NCBI GenBank assembly: GCA_004322135.1 | Contig: SCSG01000005.1 | Coordinates: 1-64,000 of the forward strand | DNA from: Burkholderiaceae bacterium | GTDB lineage: Bacteria > Pseudomonadota > Gammaproteobacteria > Burkholderiales > Burkholderiaceae_B | Length of the DNA stretch: 64,000 bases | Reading direction: 5' to 3' | In this document: positions 41,799 to 51,883 of the stretch, one piece after another | Layout of the letters: every line of letters begins with the position of its first letter | Position numbering within the stretch: the stretch's first letter is position 1 | Made by a program: the position numbers and the translations under genes | Notes under the pieces: generated by a model | What the model was told of the DNA's origin: nothing | The model's input: only the letters and a program-made list of their open reading frames with translations | Databases searched by the model: none

Positions 41799-43319
41799 AT
41801 GTGGCGTGTGCTGGCGGGAGTGCTGCTTGCTTTATGGGTTGGCTCCGCCGTGGGGGCCGACACGCCCCAGGCGCTGGCTGCGCGCCAAGCCGAGGCCAAA
41901 AAGCAGCAGGCCGAGTTGCGCTCGCGCATTGATGCCTTGCAAAAGCAAATCGATCATCAGGAGTCGTCGCGCCGCGACGCGGCGTCCGATCTGAAAGACT
42001 CCGAGTCCGCCATTTCCGACATAGACCGTCGTCTGAACGAACTGGAGCGACAAAAGGAGCGAGTGAGCGATGAGCTGGAACGGCTGTCCAGCCAGACTGC
42101 CAGCCAGAAGAAGCTCATGGGTCAGCGCCAGGCCGAGCTTGCCAGGCAATTGCGCGCGCGGTACTCCAGCGGCTTGTCGCCGTGGGCCGCCTTGCTGTCC
42201 GGAGACGACCCCCAGGCCATTAGCCGTGAACTGAGCTACCTGGGATACATTTCGCGGGCGCAGGCAGGCGCGGTAAGCGCCTTGCACGCTGCAGTCGACA
42301 GCCTGATCGCACTTCAGGACAAGGCGCAGGCCCGCAAGAAAGAGCTGGCCGACGTCGAGAGCGAGGTCGCGGATCAGAAAGAAAAATTGCAGGCCCAGAA
42401 ACATGAACGCGAAAAAGTGTTGGGCCGCATCGAGGATCAGCTACGCCAGCAGCGTGCCCAAGCGGGCACCATGGAGCGCAATGATAAACGGTTGAGCGGG
42501 CTGATTTCCGGTCTCAGCAGCGAAATAGCCCGCCAAGCGGAAGAGGCCCGAAAGGCTGAAGAAAAACGCAAGGCGGAAGAAGCCCGGAAGGCCGAAGAGG
42601 CTCGCAAGGCCGCCCAGCAGAAACGGCTCGCGCTCGAGCAGCAGCGCAAGGCGGCACAGGAGGCCGAGCGCGCCGCGCAAGAGGCGCAGGCGCGCGCTCG
42701 GCGTGAGCACGATGAGGCTCAGGCACGTGCGGCCAGGCTGCAGGTGGAACAGGCCCGCGCCCAGGCCGACGCCGCCGACAAGGCGGCCCGCGACGAGGCG
42801 GCGAACGCCAAGAAGGCGCCGCCTGGACAGCAGGGCGCGGCAGGGCAGGCCCAGGGCAACGAAACGGCATCGTCGTCCGCGGCGCCCGTACATGGGCAGG
42901 GGGCGGTTGCGTTGCCACCGCCCGGTGGCTTTACCGGGTTGCATAAAGGACTGCCTCTTCCCGTTGAGGGTGAAATACAGGGCAAATTCGGGTTGCAGCG
43001 CCCCGACGGCGGGATTTGGCGCGGTGTCGTCATCCGCGCGAAAGTGGGAACGCCGGTTCATGTAGTGGCGGCGGGGAGAGTGGTATATGCCAATTGGCTG
43101 AAGGGATTTGGCAATATTATTATTGTTGACCATGGCGATAAGTATTTAAGCGTTTACGCCTATAACCAGAGCCTCTTGAAAAAAGTGGGCGATGTGTTGC
43201 GGGCCGGCGACATCATTGCAACAGTAGGTGCGACCGGGGGACAGGTAGAACCAGGGTTGTACGTGGAAATCCGGCATAATGGGTTACCGGTGAATCCGCA
43301 ATTGTGGTTAACGCATTAA
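41799..43319 (+). CDS. envC: Murein hydrolase activator EnvC-like (M23 fold)
   Basis: A 506-residue exported protein: signal peptide (about 1-21), long coiled coils (about 25-230), a second helical stretch dominated by repeated KAEEARKAEE units (about 245-345), a low-complexity linker and a C-terminal LytM/M23 domain (about 385-506). The catalytic metal ligands of M23 peptidases are degenerate; the final HxH position reads LYVEIR, as in E. coli EnvC. It therefore probably activates amidases at the septum rather than cutting peptidoglycan itself. It starts 1 bp after gpmA. Confidence 0.92.
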   Translation: MWRVLAGVLLALWVGSAVGADTPQALAARQAEAKKQQAELRSRIDALQKQIDHQESSRRDAASDLKDSESAISDIDRRLNELERQKERVSDELERLSSQTASQKKLMGQRQAELARQLRARYSSGLSPWAALLSGDDPQAISRELSYLGYISRAQAGAVSALHAAVDSLIALQDKAQARKKELADVESEVADQKEKLQAQKHEREKVLGRIEDQLRQQRAQAGTMERNDKRLSGLISGLSSEIARQAEEARKAEEKRKAEEARKAEEARKAAQQKRLALEQQRKAAQEAERAAQEAQARARREHDEAQARAARLQVEQARAQADAADKAARDEAANAKKAPPGQQGAAGQAQGNETASSSAAPVHGQGAVALPPPGGFTGLHKGLPLPVEGEIQGKFGLQRPDGGIWRGVVIRAKVGTPVHVVAAGRVVYANWLKGFGNIIIVDHGDKYLSVYAYNQSLLKKVGDVLRAGDIIATVGATGGQVEPGLYVEIRHNGLPVNPQLWLTH

Positions 43320-43391
43320 TTTCGTTAATATTTGTCTGTTGGCCAGGCGTTGCGGTGTGGCGCCGATTACATAATGACTTCGGGAATGTGC

Positions 43392-44921
43392 ATGGGCACT
43401 CGCAGAATACGTAGTTTGGGTTTGGTGATATTGGGCGCGATGGGTGGTGTTCTCCTGAGCCTGGGCATTTCGGCCCTGGCTCAGCGTGGCGAGCCCCTGC
43501 CGCTGAAAGAGCTGCAGCAGTTCGCCAACGTGTTTGCCGCCATCAAGGCGAGCTACGTCGAACCGGTTACCGATAAGCAACTCATCAATGATGCGATCAA
43601 GGGCCTGTTCACCGACTTGGATCCTCACTCGGTGTATCTTGACGCCGATGCCTTCAAGGAAATGGAGGCCATCACGCAAGGCGGCTTTGGCGGACTTGGC
43701 ATTGAGATCGGCAGCGAAGACGGAATGCCCAAGGTCATTGCGCCCATCGAAGATACGCCGGCCGCGCGCGCGGGCATATTGTCGGGCGACCTCATCACGC
43801 AGATCAACGGCAAGCCCACCAAGGGCATGTCGCTTAACGATGCCATCAAGCTGATGCGTGGCGAGCCCAAGACGTCCATCACGCTCACGATCAAACGCGC
43901 GGGCAGGGACAAGCCGCTCACGTTCAAGATCATTCGGGATCTGATTAAGGTCCGCAGCGTCCGCAGCAAAATGTTGCCAGGCGACATCGCCTTTATTCGC
44001 ATTGCACAATTCCAGGAGCACACCACTTCCGACATGGTGAAGCAACTGCGCGCCCTGAGCGAAAAGAAGACGCCCAAAGCCCTGGTGCTTGATTTGCGCA
44101 ATGATCCAGGTGGCCTGCTTGACAGTGCTATCGGCGTGGCTTCTGCGTTCCTGCCCCCAGGCAGTCTGGTGGTTTCCACGAAGGGGCGCATTCCGTCATC
44201 CAACCGCGAGTACTTTGCAAAGCAGGTGGATTTCAGCCGTGGCGCACCTGTTGGCGAATCCGATCTTGCAGACAAACTGCCCCGGTGGACCAAGACGGTG
44301 CCTATGGTTGTGCTGGTCAATATCGGGTCAGCCTCGGCCTCTGAAATTGTTGCGGGTGCCTTGCAGGACCATAAGCGTGCCAAGGTTATTGGCAATCGTA
44401 CTTTCGGCAAGGGCTCGGTGCAAAGTGTCCTGCCGCTTAGCGAAGACACTGGCATCAAGCTGACCACGGCCCGCTATTACACTCCTAGCGGCAAGTCCAT
44501 TCAGGTTACGGGCGTCACTCCCGATATTGTGGTGGATGATACCGCCCAGGGGAATCTGTTCCGTCTGCCGCGGGAAGTCGATCTGGCGCACCATCTTGTC
44601 AATGGCGCGTCGACCGATTCGGCTGACACGGAATCCGAGACAGCGCCCAACAAGGACGCCAAGATGTTCGAATTTGGCGGCAGTGATGACTTCCAGTTGA
44701 GCCAGGCTGTCAACTTCCTGGATGGCAAACCGGTAAAGCAACGTGATCCTGTCGTGGCGGCCGCCAAGTCCGGCAAGGCAGTGGCTGGCGAAAAAGGCAA
44801 CAGACAGGCAGCTGGCAAGGCTGAAAAAAAAAATGAAACCGAAAGGAAACCGGTAAATCCGGAGGCTACGAAGGTTGAGCACTATCGTGTTACCCCCAGT
44901 GGGGTGATTAAAGTCAACTGA
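43392..44921 (+). CDS. ctpA: Carboxy-terminal processing peptidase (S41)
   Basis: A periplasmic serine protease of about 509 residues. An N-terminal signal/anchor is followed by a PDZ domain (about 75-165, including FGGLGIEIG) and the S41 core with the Ser-Lys dyad in GSASASEI and FGKGSVQ. A low-complexity, Lys-rich tail (about 410-509) contains an A10 tract in the DNA (44824-44833). Upstream in-frame ATGs exist at 43374 and 43386; the one with GGGA at proper distance was chosen. The stop overlaps the next gene (TGATG). Confidence 0.92.
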   Translation: MGTRRIRSLGLVILGAMGGVLLSLGISALAQRGEPLPLKELQQFANVFAAIKASYVEPVTDKQLINDAIKGLFTDLDPHSVYLDADAFKEMEAITQGGFGGLGIEIGSEDGMPKVIAPIEDTPAARAGILSGDLITQINGKPTKGMSLNDAIKLMRGEPKTSITLTIKRAGRDKPLTFKIIRDLIKVRSVRSKMLPGDIAFIRIAQFQEHTTSDMVKQLRALSEKKTPKALVLDLRNDPGGLLDSAIGVASAFLPPGSLVVSTKGRIPSSNREYFAKQVDFSRGAPVGESDLADKLPRWTKTVPMVVLVNIGSASASEIVAGALQDHKRAKVIGNRTFGKGSVQSVLPLSEDTGIKLTTARYYTPSGKSIQVTGVTPDIVVDDTAQGNLFRLPREVDLAHHLVNGASTDSADTESETAPNKDAKMFEFGGSDDFQLSQAVNFLDGKPVKQRDPVVAAAKSGKAVAGEKGNRQAAGKAEKKNETERKPVNPEATKVEHYRVTPSGVIKVN

Positions 44922-45670
44922 TGGACGACGGGCATCTGCTGCGGTATGCGCGTCACATCTTGCTTGACGAGCTGGGTATCGAAGGGCAAGAGCGTTTGCT
45001 GGCGGCGCGGGTGCTCATTGTGGGAGCGGGCGGGCTGGGTTCTCCTGCCGCCTGCTACTTGGCCTCGGCGGGGGTTGGCCACATTGTTCTGGCCGACGAC
45101 GACCATGTCGAGCTAAGTAATCTTCAGCGGCAAATCCTGCATACGACGTCACGTCTGGGCTGGGCCAAGGCCGAGTCCGGCAAACATGCGCTGGCCGAGA
45201 TCAATCCGGATGTTCAGGTCCAGGCGCTGGTGCGGCGCCTGCTTGGCGATGACCTGGACGGCGTGGTGGCAGGTGTGGATATTGTTCTGGACTGTTGCGA
45301 CAACTTTGCCACGCGCCATGCCATAAATCGTGCGTGTTTCCGGCACAGCAAGCCGTTGGTGTCGGGCGCGGCCATCCGGTTTGCCGGACAGGTCAGTGTC
45401 TTTGACCCGCGCCGCGACGATTCGCCATGCTATCAGTGCCTCTTTCCCGAGGCCGATCAGGCCCGGGAACTGAGCTGTGCCATAACCGGGGTCCTGGGCC
45501 CACTGGTAGGCATTATCGGCAGCGTACAGGCGGCCGAAGCCATAAAGATCCTTGCCCATGTGGGCGAACCGCTTGTCGGGCGGCTGTTGAATCTGGATGC
45601 CTTGACGATGCGATGGAACGAGGTGCGCTTCGCGCGCGACCCTCTTTGCCCGGTTTGCAGTCACCGCTGA
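44921..45670 (+). CDS. moeB: MoeB/ThiF-type adenylyltransferase
   Basis: A 249-residue E1-like enzyme that adenylates the C-terminus of a small sulfur-carrier protein (MoaD or ThiS). Nucleotide-binding GAGGLGSPAACYLASAG, the DDDHVELSNLQRQILH strand-loop and DCCDNFATRHAIN are typical. The zinc ligands are CYQC (about 175) and CPVC near the C-terminus. No rhodanese extension is present. Molybdopterin and thiamine roles cannot be separated from sequence alone. Overlaps the ctpA stop by 1 bp. Confidence 0.9.
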   Translation: MDDGHLLRYARHILLDELGIEGQERLLAARVLIVGAGGLGSPAACYLASAGVGHIVLADDDHVELSNLQRQILHTTSRLGWAKAESGKHALAEINPDVQVQALVRRLLGDDLDGVVAGVDIVLDCCDNFATRHAINRACFRHSKPLVSGAAIRFAGQVSVFDPRRDDSPCYQCLFPEADQARELSCAITGVLGPLVGIIGSVQAAEAIKILAHVGEPLVGRLLNLDALTMRWNEVRFARDPLCPVCSHR

Positions 45671-45808
45671 TACACCTGCTATTGCGGCGCGGCGGTCTGT
45701 AGGCGTAGCATATTTATCCGAAGAGTGCTTTGTGTTGACAATAGTGCCCCACAAGCATCGTGCGGCCGGGAATACTAAATACTACTTAGCCACTGAGGAG
45801 ACATTGCC
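45671..45808 (+). promoter_or_regulatory. Promoter region of the NMT1-type binding protein
   Basis: A perfect TTGACA stands at 45735-45740, but no -10 of quality occurs 16-18 bp downstream, so any promoter here may need an activator. A GAGGAGA binding site precedes the next gene. I see no riboswitch-like fold, although a thiamine-type binding protein might have suggested a TPP element. Confidence 0.3.
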
Positions 45809-46795
45809 ATGAAATGGTTGCTTCAATTTTGCCTGGCTTTTTGCATCGTGTTGACGGGTACGGCGACTGCCGCGCCGGCACCCTTGAAGGTCATTGTTTT
45901 TCCGGGTGGATTCAATTTTCCAATATGGGTTGCACAGGACAAAGGCTTTTTTGCTGACCACAAGGTTGCGGTCGAGATAACGCCCACACCCAGTTCGTCG
46001 TTTCAGATGTCTGGTCTCATCGATGGCAAGTTTGATATTGCCATGACGGCCTTTGACAATCTGGTCGCGTACCGCGAGGGTCAGGGCGAAGTGAACAAGG
46101 TGGGCCCCGATCTGGTGGCCATCATGGGTGCCGACCGCGGGTTCCTCAAGCTGGTTACGGTTCCGGACATCAAGACCATTGCGCAGCTGCGCGGCAAGAC
46201 CCTGTCGGTGGACGCCCGCAACACGGGATACGCGGCAGTGCTTTTCGAAATGCTCGATCGTGCCGGCCTGCGCGAGCCCGACTACAAGGTGGTCAAGGAT
46301 GGCGGTGTGCTGCAGCGCTACAAGGATCTGCTTGCCAAAAAGCAGGACGGCACCATGCTGATCTCGCCATTCGAGGTCAAGCCGGTGGCCGAAGGCTTCA
46401 ATGTCCTTGGGGTGGCGTCTGAAATGTTCGGGGCCTACCAGGGGCTGGTGGCCGGCGCGCGGCAATCGTGGGCACGGCAGCATCGTGCCCAGGTTGAAAA
46501 CTACATCCGCGCTTACGTGCAGGCCGTGCGATGGCTCTATAACCCGGCCAATCACGACGAGGCGCTGAGCATTTTTGTCAAGCACATGCCTGGCACCACA
46601 ACCGCAGCGGCGCAGACGGCTTACAAGATACTGCTTGATCCAAAGACCGGCATACAACGCGATGCCGCCATCGAAGTCAAGGGTATGAAGGAAGTCCTGG
46701 CGCTACGCAGCAAGTGGGGGCAACCAAAGCGCAATTTGACCGACCCCATGAAATATTACGACGCCAGCTTCTATGACGCGGCAATGAAGCGCTAG
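45809..46795 (+). CDS. ABC transporter substrate-binding protein (NMT1/TauA-like), orphan
   Basis: A 328-residue exported protein with a signal peptide (about 1-23). The solute-binding fold is of the NMT1/THI5-TauA type: VFPGGFNFPIWVAQDKGFF, SGLIDGKFDIAMTAFDNLVA, TIAQLRGKTLSVDARNTGYA. Relatives bind pyrimidine precursors, sulfonates or nitrate; the ligand is not predictable. No permease or ATPase gene is adjacent on either strand, so partners must lie elsewhere or the protein serves another role. Confidence 0.85.
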   Translation: MKWLLQFCLAFCIVLTGTATAAPAPLKVIVFPGGFNFPIWVAQDKGFFADHKVAVEITPTPSSSFQMSGLIDGKFDIAMTAFDNLVAYREGQGEVNKVGPDLVAIMGADRGFLKLVTVPDIKTIAQLRGKTLSVDARNTGYAAVLFEMLDRAGLREPDYKVVKDGGVLQRYKDLLAKKQDGTMLISPFEVKPVAEGFNVLGVASEMFGAYQGLVAGARQSWARQHRAQVENYIRAYVQAVRWLYNPANHDEALSIFVKHMPGTTTAAAQTAYKILLDPKTGIQRDAAIEVKGMKEVLALRSKWGQPKRNLTDPMKYYDASFYDAAMKR

Positions 46796-46797
46796 CG

Positions 46798-47538
46798 TCA
46801 GCCGCGTAGCGCCCGGTGGCCAATCAGCAGCTCGCTCAGCGAGTTGATGCGCAGGTCTACGTAACTGTCGCGTCCGCTACGCCGGTTCGAGAAGGGAGTG
46901 CCAGGGTGGTAGACATAAACCGTGCGCATGCCCAGTTGCTTGGCGCTTTTCAGATTCTTGAGCGTGTCGTCGACCAGAGTTACGCACGAAGATTGGGTGC
47001 CCAGCCTTGCGAGCACCTGTTTCATCAGTGCCAGTGATGGCTTGGGGCGTATTCGACCCTGCAACAGCATGCGGTCGATGGCCCAGAGGCTTTCAAACTG
47101 CGGCAGGATGCCCAGCGTCGCAAGCACGGTGCGGGCGTATTGTAGCGGGGCATTAGTCAGCAGTATCTTGCGTCCGTCCAGGCGGCCAAGTTTGTACGAC
47201 AAGGCGGTTTCGGCATGGACCAAAGGCGGGATGTCGAACGAGTGGCTCAGGTTCAGGAATTCGTAGGGATTGATGCCGTGGTGCCTGACCAGCCCTATGA
47301 CTGTCGCGCCGTAGCGCTTCCAGTACTTGGCGCGCAGTTCACTTGCGGCTTCGTCATTGATGTTCAGGCTGGCGGCGACCGCCGCCGTCATGCTCTGGTC
47401 GATGATCTTGAAGATTTCCCTCGACGAGTCATGCAGGGTGTTGTCCAGGTCGAAAAGCCAGACAGGGCTGTTCCGATTGGGCTTCCAGGGATTGATGCGG
47501 GTGGGATGTGAGGCGACTGGCTGCAAAAGCTTGCGCAT
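46798..47538 (-). CDS. HAD hydrolase, pyrimidine 5'-nucleotidase type
   Basis: A 246-residue phosphatase of the SDT1/PHM8-like HAD branch. Motif I WLFDLDNTLHDSS has both catalytic Asp residues, motif II is ILLTNAPLQYA (Thr), the Lys is in RIRPKPSLALM, and motif IV is TLVDDTLKNLKSA. About 25 residues precede the core and may be partly untranslated. It lies just downstream of argB (4 bp) on the same strand and is probably cotranscribed with it. Confidence 0.88.
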   Translation of the reverse strand: MRKLLQPVASHPTRINPWKPNRNSPVWLFDLDNTLHDSSREIFKIIDQSMTAAVAASLNINDEAASELRAKYWKRYGATVIGLVRHHGINPYEFLNLSHSFDIPPLVHAETALSYKLGRLDGRKILLTNAPLQYARTVLATLGILPQFESLWAIDRMLLQGRIRPKPSLALMKQVLARLGTQSSCVTLVDDTLKNLKSAKQLGMRTVYVYHPGTPFSNRRSGRDSYVDLRINSLSELLIGHRALRG

Positions 47539-47542
47539 GGTG

Positions 47543-49016
<1,474 letters not shown>

Positions 49017-49020
<4 letters not shown>

Positions 49021-49736
49021 TTGATCGGCATGGTTTCGACAGCGCCGGATCCGCTGCTAGCCGGCGAAGCCGGGGTGGCCGCGGGTGCGGTGCTTTTGTT
49101 TTCAACAGGAGCCGGCGAGCCAACAAGGCTCTCGCGCGACACGATCTCGAACAATTTTACTACTTTGTTGACGCCATTTACACCGGCTGCTGTCTTGGCG
49201 GCAAGCTGGCTCTCGGTTTCGGTGACTTTGCCCTGCAAATACACCACGCCGCGCTCGGTGGTTACGACAATAGTGCGGCTAGGCACGTTTTTGGTATCGA
49301 TAAGTGCGGCTCTAACCTTGGTTGTAAGCCACGTGTCGTTGGTGATCACGCTAAACGGCGTAACGCTGCCGACGCGCAGCTCGTTGTAGACCTGCTTGAC
49401 TTTTTCGACCCCCTTGGCGGCCTGGCCAGCACTATCTTTGTCTGCCTGGGTGGGAACATCGCCCACCAGCAGTACGCGGCCTGCATAGGAAGAGACATCG
49501 AAGCGCACGGCATCGGATTTGCTGGAGAACAGGCGTCGCATCTGTTCGCCGATCTTCAGCTGGATGGCCTTGTCTTCGACCTGTTCGCCCGTCGTGCGGC
49601 GGTCAGTGGCAACAATGGCCGTTCCCGCTGCGGCGCCGCCGACAACAAGGGCCCCGCAGCCTGAGAGCAGCGTGGCACTTGTCAGACCGATTGCCACGAT
49701 CAGGGCGCGTGAAAACTGTTTGGGGGTGTTTGTCAT
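49017..49736 (-). CDS. BON-domain lipoprotein (DolP/OsmY-like)
   Basis: A 239-residue protein with signal peptide and lipobox LLSGC (Cys about 27). Two BON domains follow: RFDVSSYAGRVLLVGDVPTQ (first) and PSRTIVVTTERGVVYLQGKV (second). The Ser/Ala/Pro-rich tail after about residue 205 is longer than in E. coli DolP. DolP-type lipoproteins sit in the outer membrane and support envelope integrity at division sites. Start and stop overlap neighbours (TAATG and ATGA), so SIS-BON-TlpA form one operon. Confidence 0.9.
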
Positions 49737-50329
49737 TACAGGGTGTCTCCCAGAAGTAGTGCGTCTATGCCGTCGCACAGCGCGTGCAGCAGCAGGATAT
49801 GCACTTCCTGGATGCGCATGGTGCGGTCGTGCGGAACGCACAGGTGGACATCTGAATCGAGCAGGAGTTCGCCGATTTTGCCGCCGCCTTTGCCGGTGAG
49901 CGCAATGACAGGCATTTCGCGATCATGGGCTGCTTCGATGGCGTGTACGACATTGGCCGAATTTCCGCTGGTGGAGATGGCCACCAGAATGTCGCCGGGC
50001 TGGCCAAGCGCGGCAACTTGGCGTTCGAAGATGGCGTCGAAACCGTAGTCGTTGCCCACCGCGGTGAGGACGCTGGTATCGGTGTTCAGGGCGATGCCGG
50101 CCAGTGGCAGGCGGTCGCGTTCGAATCGGCCGACCAGTTCGGCGACGAAATGCTGGGCATCGGCCGCCGAACCGCCATTGCCGCAGGCCAGTATTTTGCT
50201 GTTGTTGGCCAAGGCGCCGAACAGGAGGCCGACAGCGCGCGAGAGCAACGTGGACAACGCCGGCGCGCTTGTCCTGAAGGTGTCGATTGCGTCGTCGAAA
50301 TGCGACGCCATGCGTGAAGTCATGTCCAT
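49736..50329 (-). CDS. SIS domain protein, DiaA/GmhA-like
   Basis: A 197-residue sugar-isomerase-fold protein. ILACGNGGSAADAQHFVAEL and LVAISTSGNSANVVHAI are the phospho-sugar-binding loops of the GmhA/DiaA group. As in other proteobacteria with the order rsmI-yraN-diaA-dolP, DiaA (the DnaA-binding initiation regulator) is the better assignment than sedoheptulose-7-phosphate isomerase. ATG at 50323 is an alternative start two codons on. It overlaps the BON gene by 1 bp. Confidence 0.87.
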   Translation of the reverse strand: MDMTSRMASHFDDAIDTFRTSAPALSTLLSRAVGLLFGALANNSKILACGNGGSAADAQHFVAELVGRFERDRLPLAGIALNTDTSVLTAVGNDYGFDAIFERQVAALGQPGDILVAISTSGNSANVVHAIEAAHDREMPVIALTGKGGGKIGELLLDSDVHLCVPHDRTMRIQEVHILLLHALCDGIDALLLGDTL

Positions 50330-50392
50330 GGCGCGTATTATCTCACGGCTTACCGGAAAAATTGTCATCGGAAGTAACGCGCTAGGCCCGCG

Positions 50393-50893
50393 TCAGGGCA
50401 GGGAGAAAGCGCTTTTGATCCACGTCAGGCCTGTGGCATCGATGGCGACGACGTCGAAGCGGCAGGCCGGGGCGCGTACCTGCCGACAACGGCGGGTAAG
50501 GGCGGGCAGCAGCAGTGCCGCGGTTTTTATCAAGCGTTGCTGTTTGCGAAGGTTTACACTGGCTGCGGCACCGCCATACCGGCTTGAGCGTCTTTGTCGC
50601 ACTTCGACGAAGACCAGGATTTCGTCGTCCAGGCACACGAGGTCTATTTCGCCGGTTTTGCCGCGCAGGTTGCGCTCCAGAATGACGAGCCCGGCCGATT
50701 CAAGGTGGGCGCCTGCCTGTTCTTCTGCGCGCCAGCCCGACTTCTGCGTTGGTGACAATGCAGGCTCAGTTGCCATGGCGGCTGAAGCGTCACCACGCCG
50801 GCTGGCTGTGCGCAAGCGTTTCTTGCGTTGGCGCACAGCCTTTTCCTGAGCGCACCGAGCATAGGCATAGGCTGTGTGTTCTTCGTTTATCAT
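50393..50893 (-). CDS. yraN: YraN family (UPF0102) nuclease-like protein
   Basis: A 166-residue protein. The core (about 50-166) shows the PD-(D/E)XK-type pattern: GWRAEEQAGAHLESAG, NLRGKTGEIDLVCLDD and LVFVEVRQRRS. A basic N-terminal extension of about 45 residues rich in Arg/Lys precedes it. The upstream ATG has AGAAGG at nine bases and is retained, but ATG at 50776 would give the minimal family length. It is divergent from rsmI, as in many proteobacteria. Confidence 0.87.
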   Translation of the reverse strand: MINEEHTAYAYARCAQEKAVRQRKKRLRTASRRGDASAAMATEPALSPTQKSGWRAEEQAGAHLESAGLVILERNLRGKTGEIDLVCLDDEILVFVEVRQRRSSRYGGAAASVNLRKQQRLIKTAALLLPALTRRCRQVRAPACRFDVVAIDATGLTWIKSAFSLP

Positions 50894-50932
50894 CGATTTT
50901 TGCCTTCTCTCGACTTACAGTGTCTTTGCACC

Positions 50933-51871
50933 ATGAACGATTCGTCCGATTTCATCGACTCCGGCGCAACATGGGATCGCCTTGTTGAACGTGTAGGTGG
51001 GCAATCATGGCCATCGTCCACGTTGTATGTGGTGGCTACGCCCATTGGCAATATCGGCGATCTTAGCTTGCGCGCCTGGCAGACGCTGGCCCGGTGTGAT
51101 GTTATTGCGGCGGAGGATACGCGTTCCAGCCGGCCCCTGCTGGATGCCTGGGCCATTACGACACCGCTGGTTGCCGCGCATCGCCATAATGAGGCTCAGG
51201 CAGCACAGTCGTTGCTGGCACGTCTGGCCGCGGGCGAGCGGGTGGGGTTGATTTCCGATGCGGGTGCGCCCGGGATCAGTGACCCCGGTGCGCGTATTGT
51301 GCGGGCCGTGCGTGACGCCGGGTACGGCGTCGTGGCGATTCCCGGCGCCAGCGCCGTTATTACAGCCCTGATGGCCAGCGGCGCAACGTCCGACGAGAAT
51401 CCTGCCTACGTGTTTGCAGGGTTTGCACCACATCGGGCGGCGGCGCGTCAGTCGTGGCTGCGACAGTGGTGTGCCTTGCCGGCGCCCGTTGTCATGTATG
51501 AATCACCCCATCGGCTTGAAGCCTCGATGCGCGATTTGTTGGCCGTTTGCGGGCCGTCACGCAAGGTAACCATCGCGCGTGAACTGACCAAACGATTCGA
51601 ACAGGTGGTTACGCTTGCGCTGGAGCAGGTTCCCGCCTGGCTGGCTGACGATAGCCATCGGAGCCAGGGCGAGTTTGTACTGATTGTGCATGAGGCCGCG
51701 CACGCGGCGCCCGGGCAGGGCCTGGACGCCGCCACAGGCCGATTAATGGACGCTTTGCTGGAAACAGTCAGCGTGCGCGATGCGGCGCGCGTGGCGGCCA
51801 AAGTAACCGGGCTGCCACGCGACGTGCTTTACGCGCAGGCTCTGGAGCGCTCGCGTGCAGGTAACCGGTAA
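50933..51871 (+). CDS. rsmI: 16S rRNA (cytidine(1402)-2'-O)-methyltransferase
   Basis: A 312-residue tetrapyrrole-methylase-fold enzyme. LYVVATPIGNIGDLSLRAW, AEDTRSSRPLL, GLISDAGAPGISDPG and the MYESPHRLEASMRDL block are hallmark RsmI segments. It modifies C1402 in the ribosomal P site with RsmH. About 30 residues precede the core. The frame continues upstream into the yraN leader but lacks homology there. It converges on rlpA with a 12-bp gap. Confidence 0.95.
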   Translation: MNDSSDFIDSGATWDRLVERVGGQSWPSSTLYVVATPIGNIGDLSLRAWQTLARCDVIAAEDTRSSRPLLDAWAITTPLVAAHRHNEAQAAQSLLARLAAGERVGLISDAGAPGISDPGARIVRAVRDAGYGVVAIPGASAVITALMASGATSDENPAYVFAGFAPHRAAARQSWLRQWCALPAPVVMYESPHRLEASMRDLLAVCGPSRKVTIARELTKRFEQVVTLALEQVPAWLADDSHRSQGEFVLIVHEAAHAAPGQGLDAATGRLMDALLETVSVRDAARVAAKVTGLPRDVLYAQALERSRAGNR

Positions 51872-51883
51872 GTGCGCCGGCCG

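Noticed and set aside
45671-45808. TPP riboswitch before the NMT1-type binding protein
   Set aside because: The conserved CUGAGA/GGGUGC-type core elements were not found in this interval.
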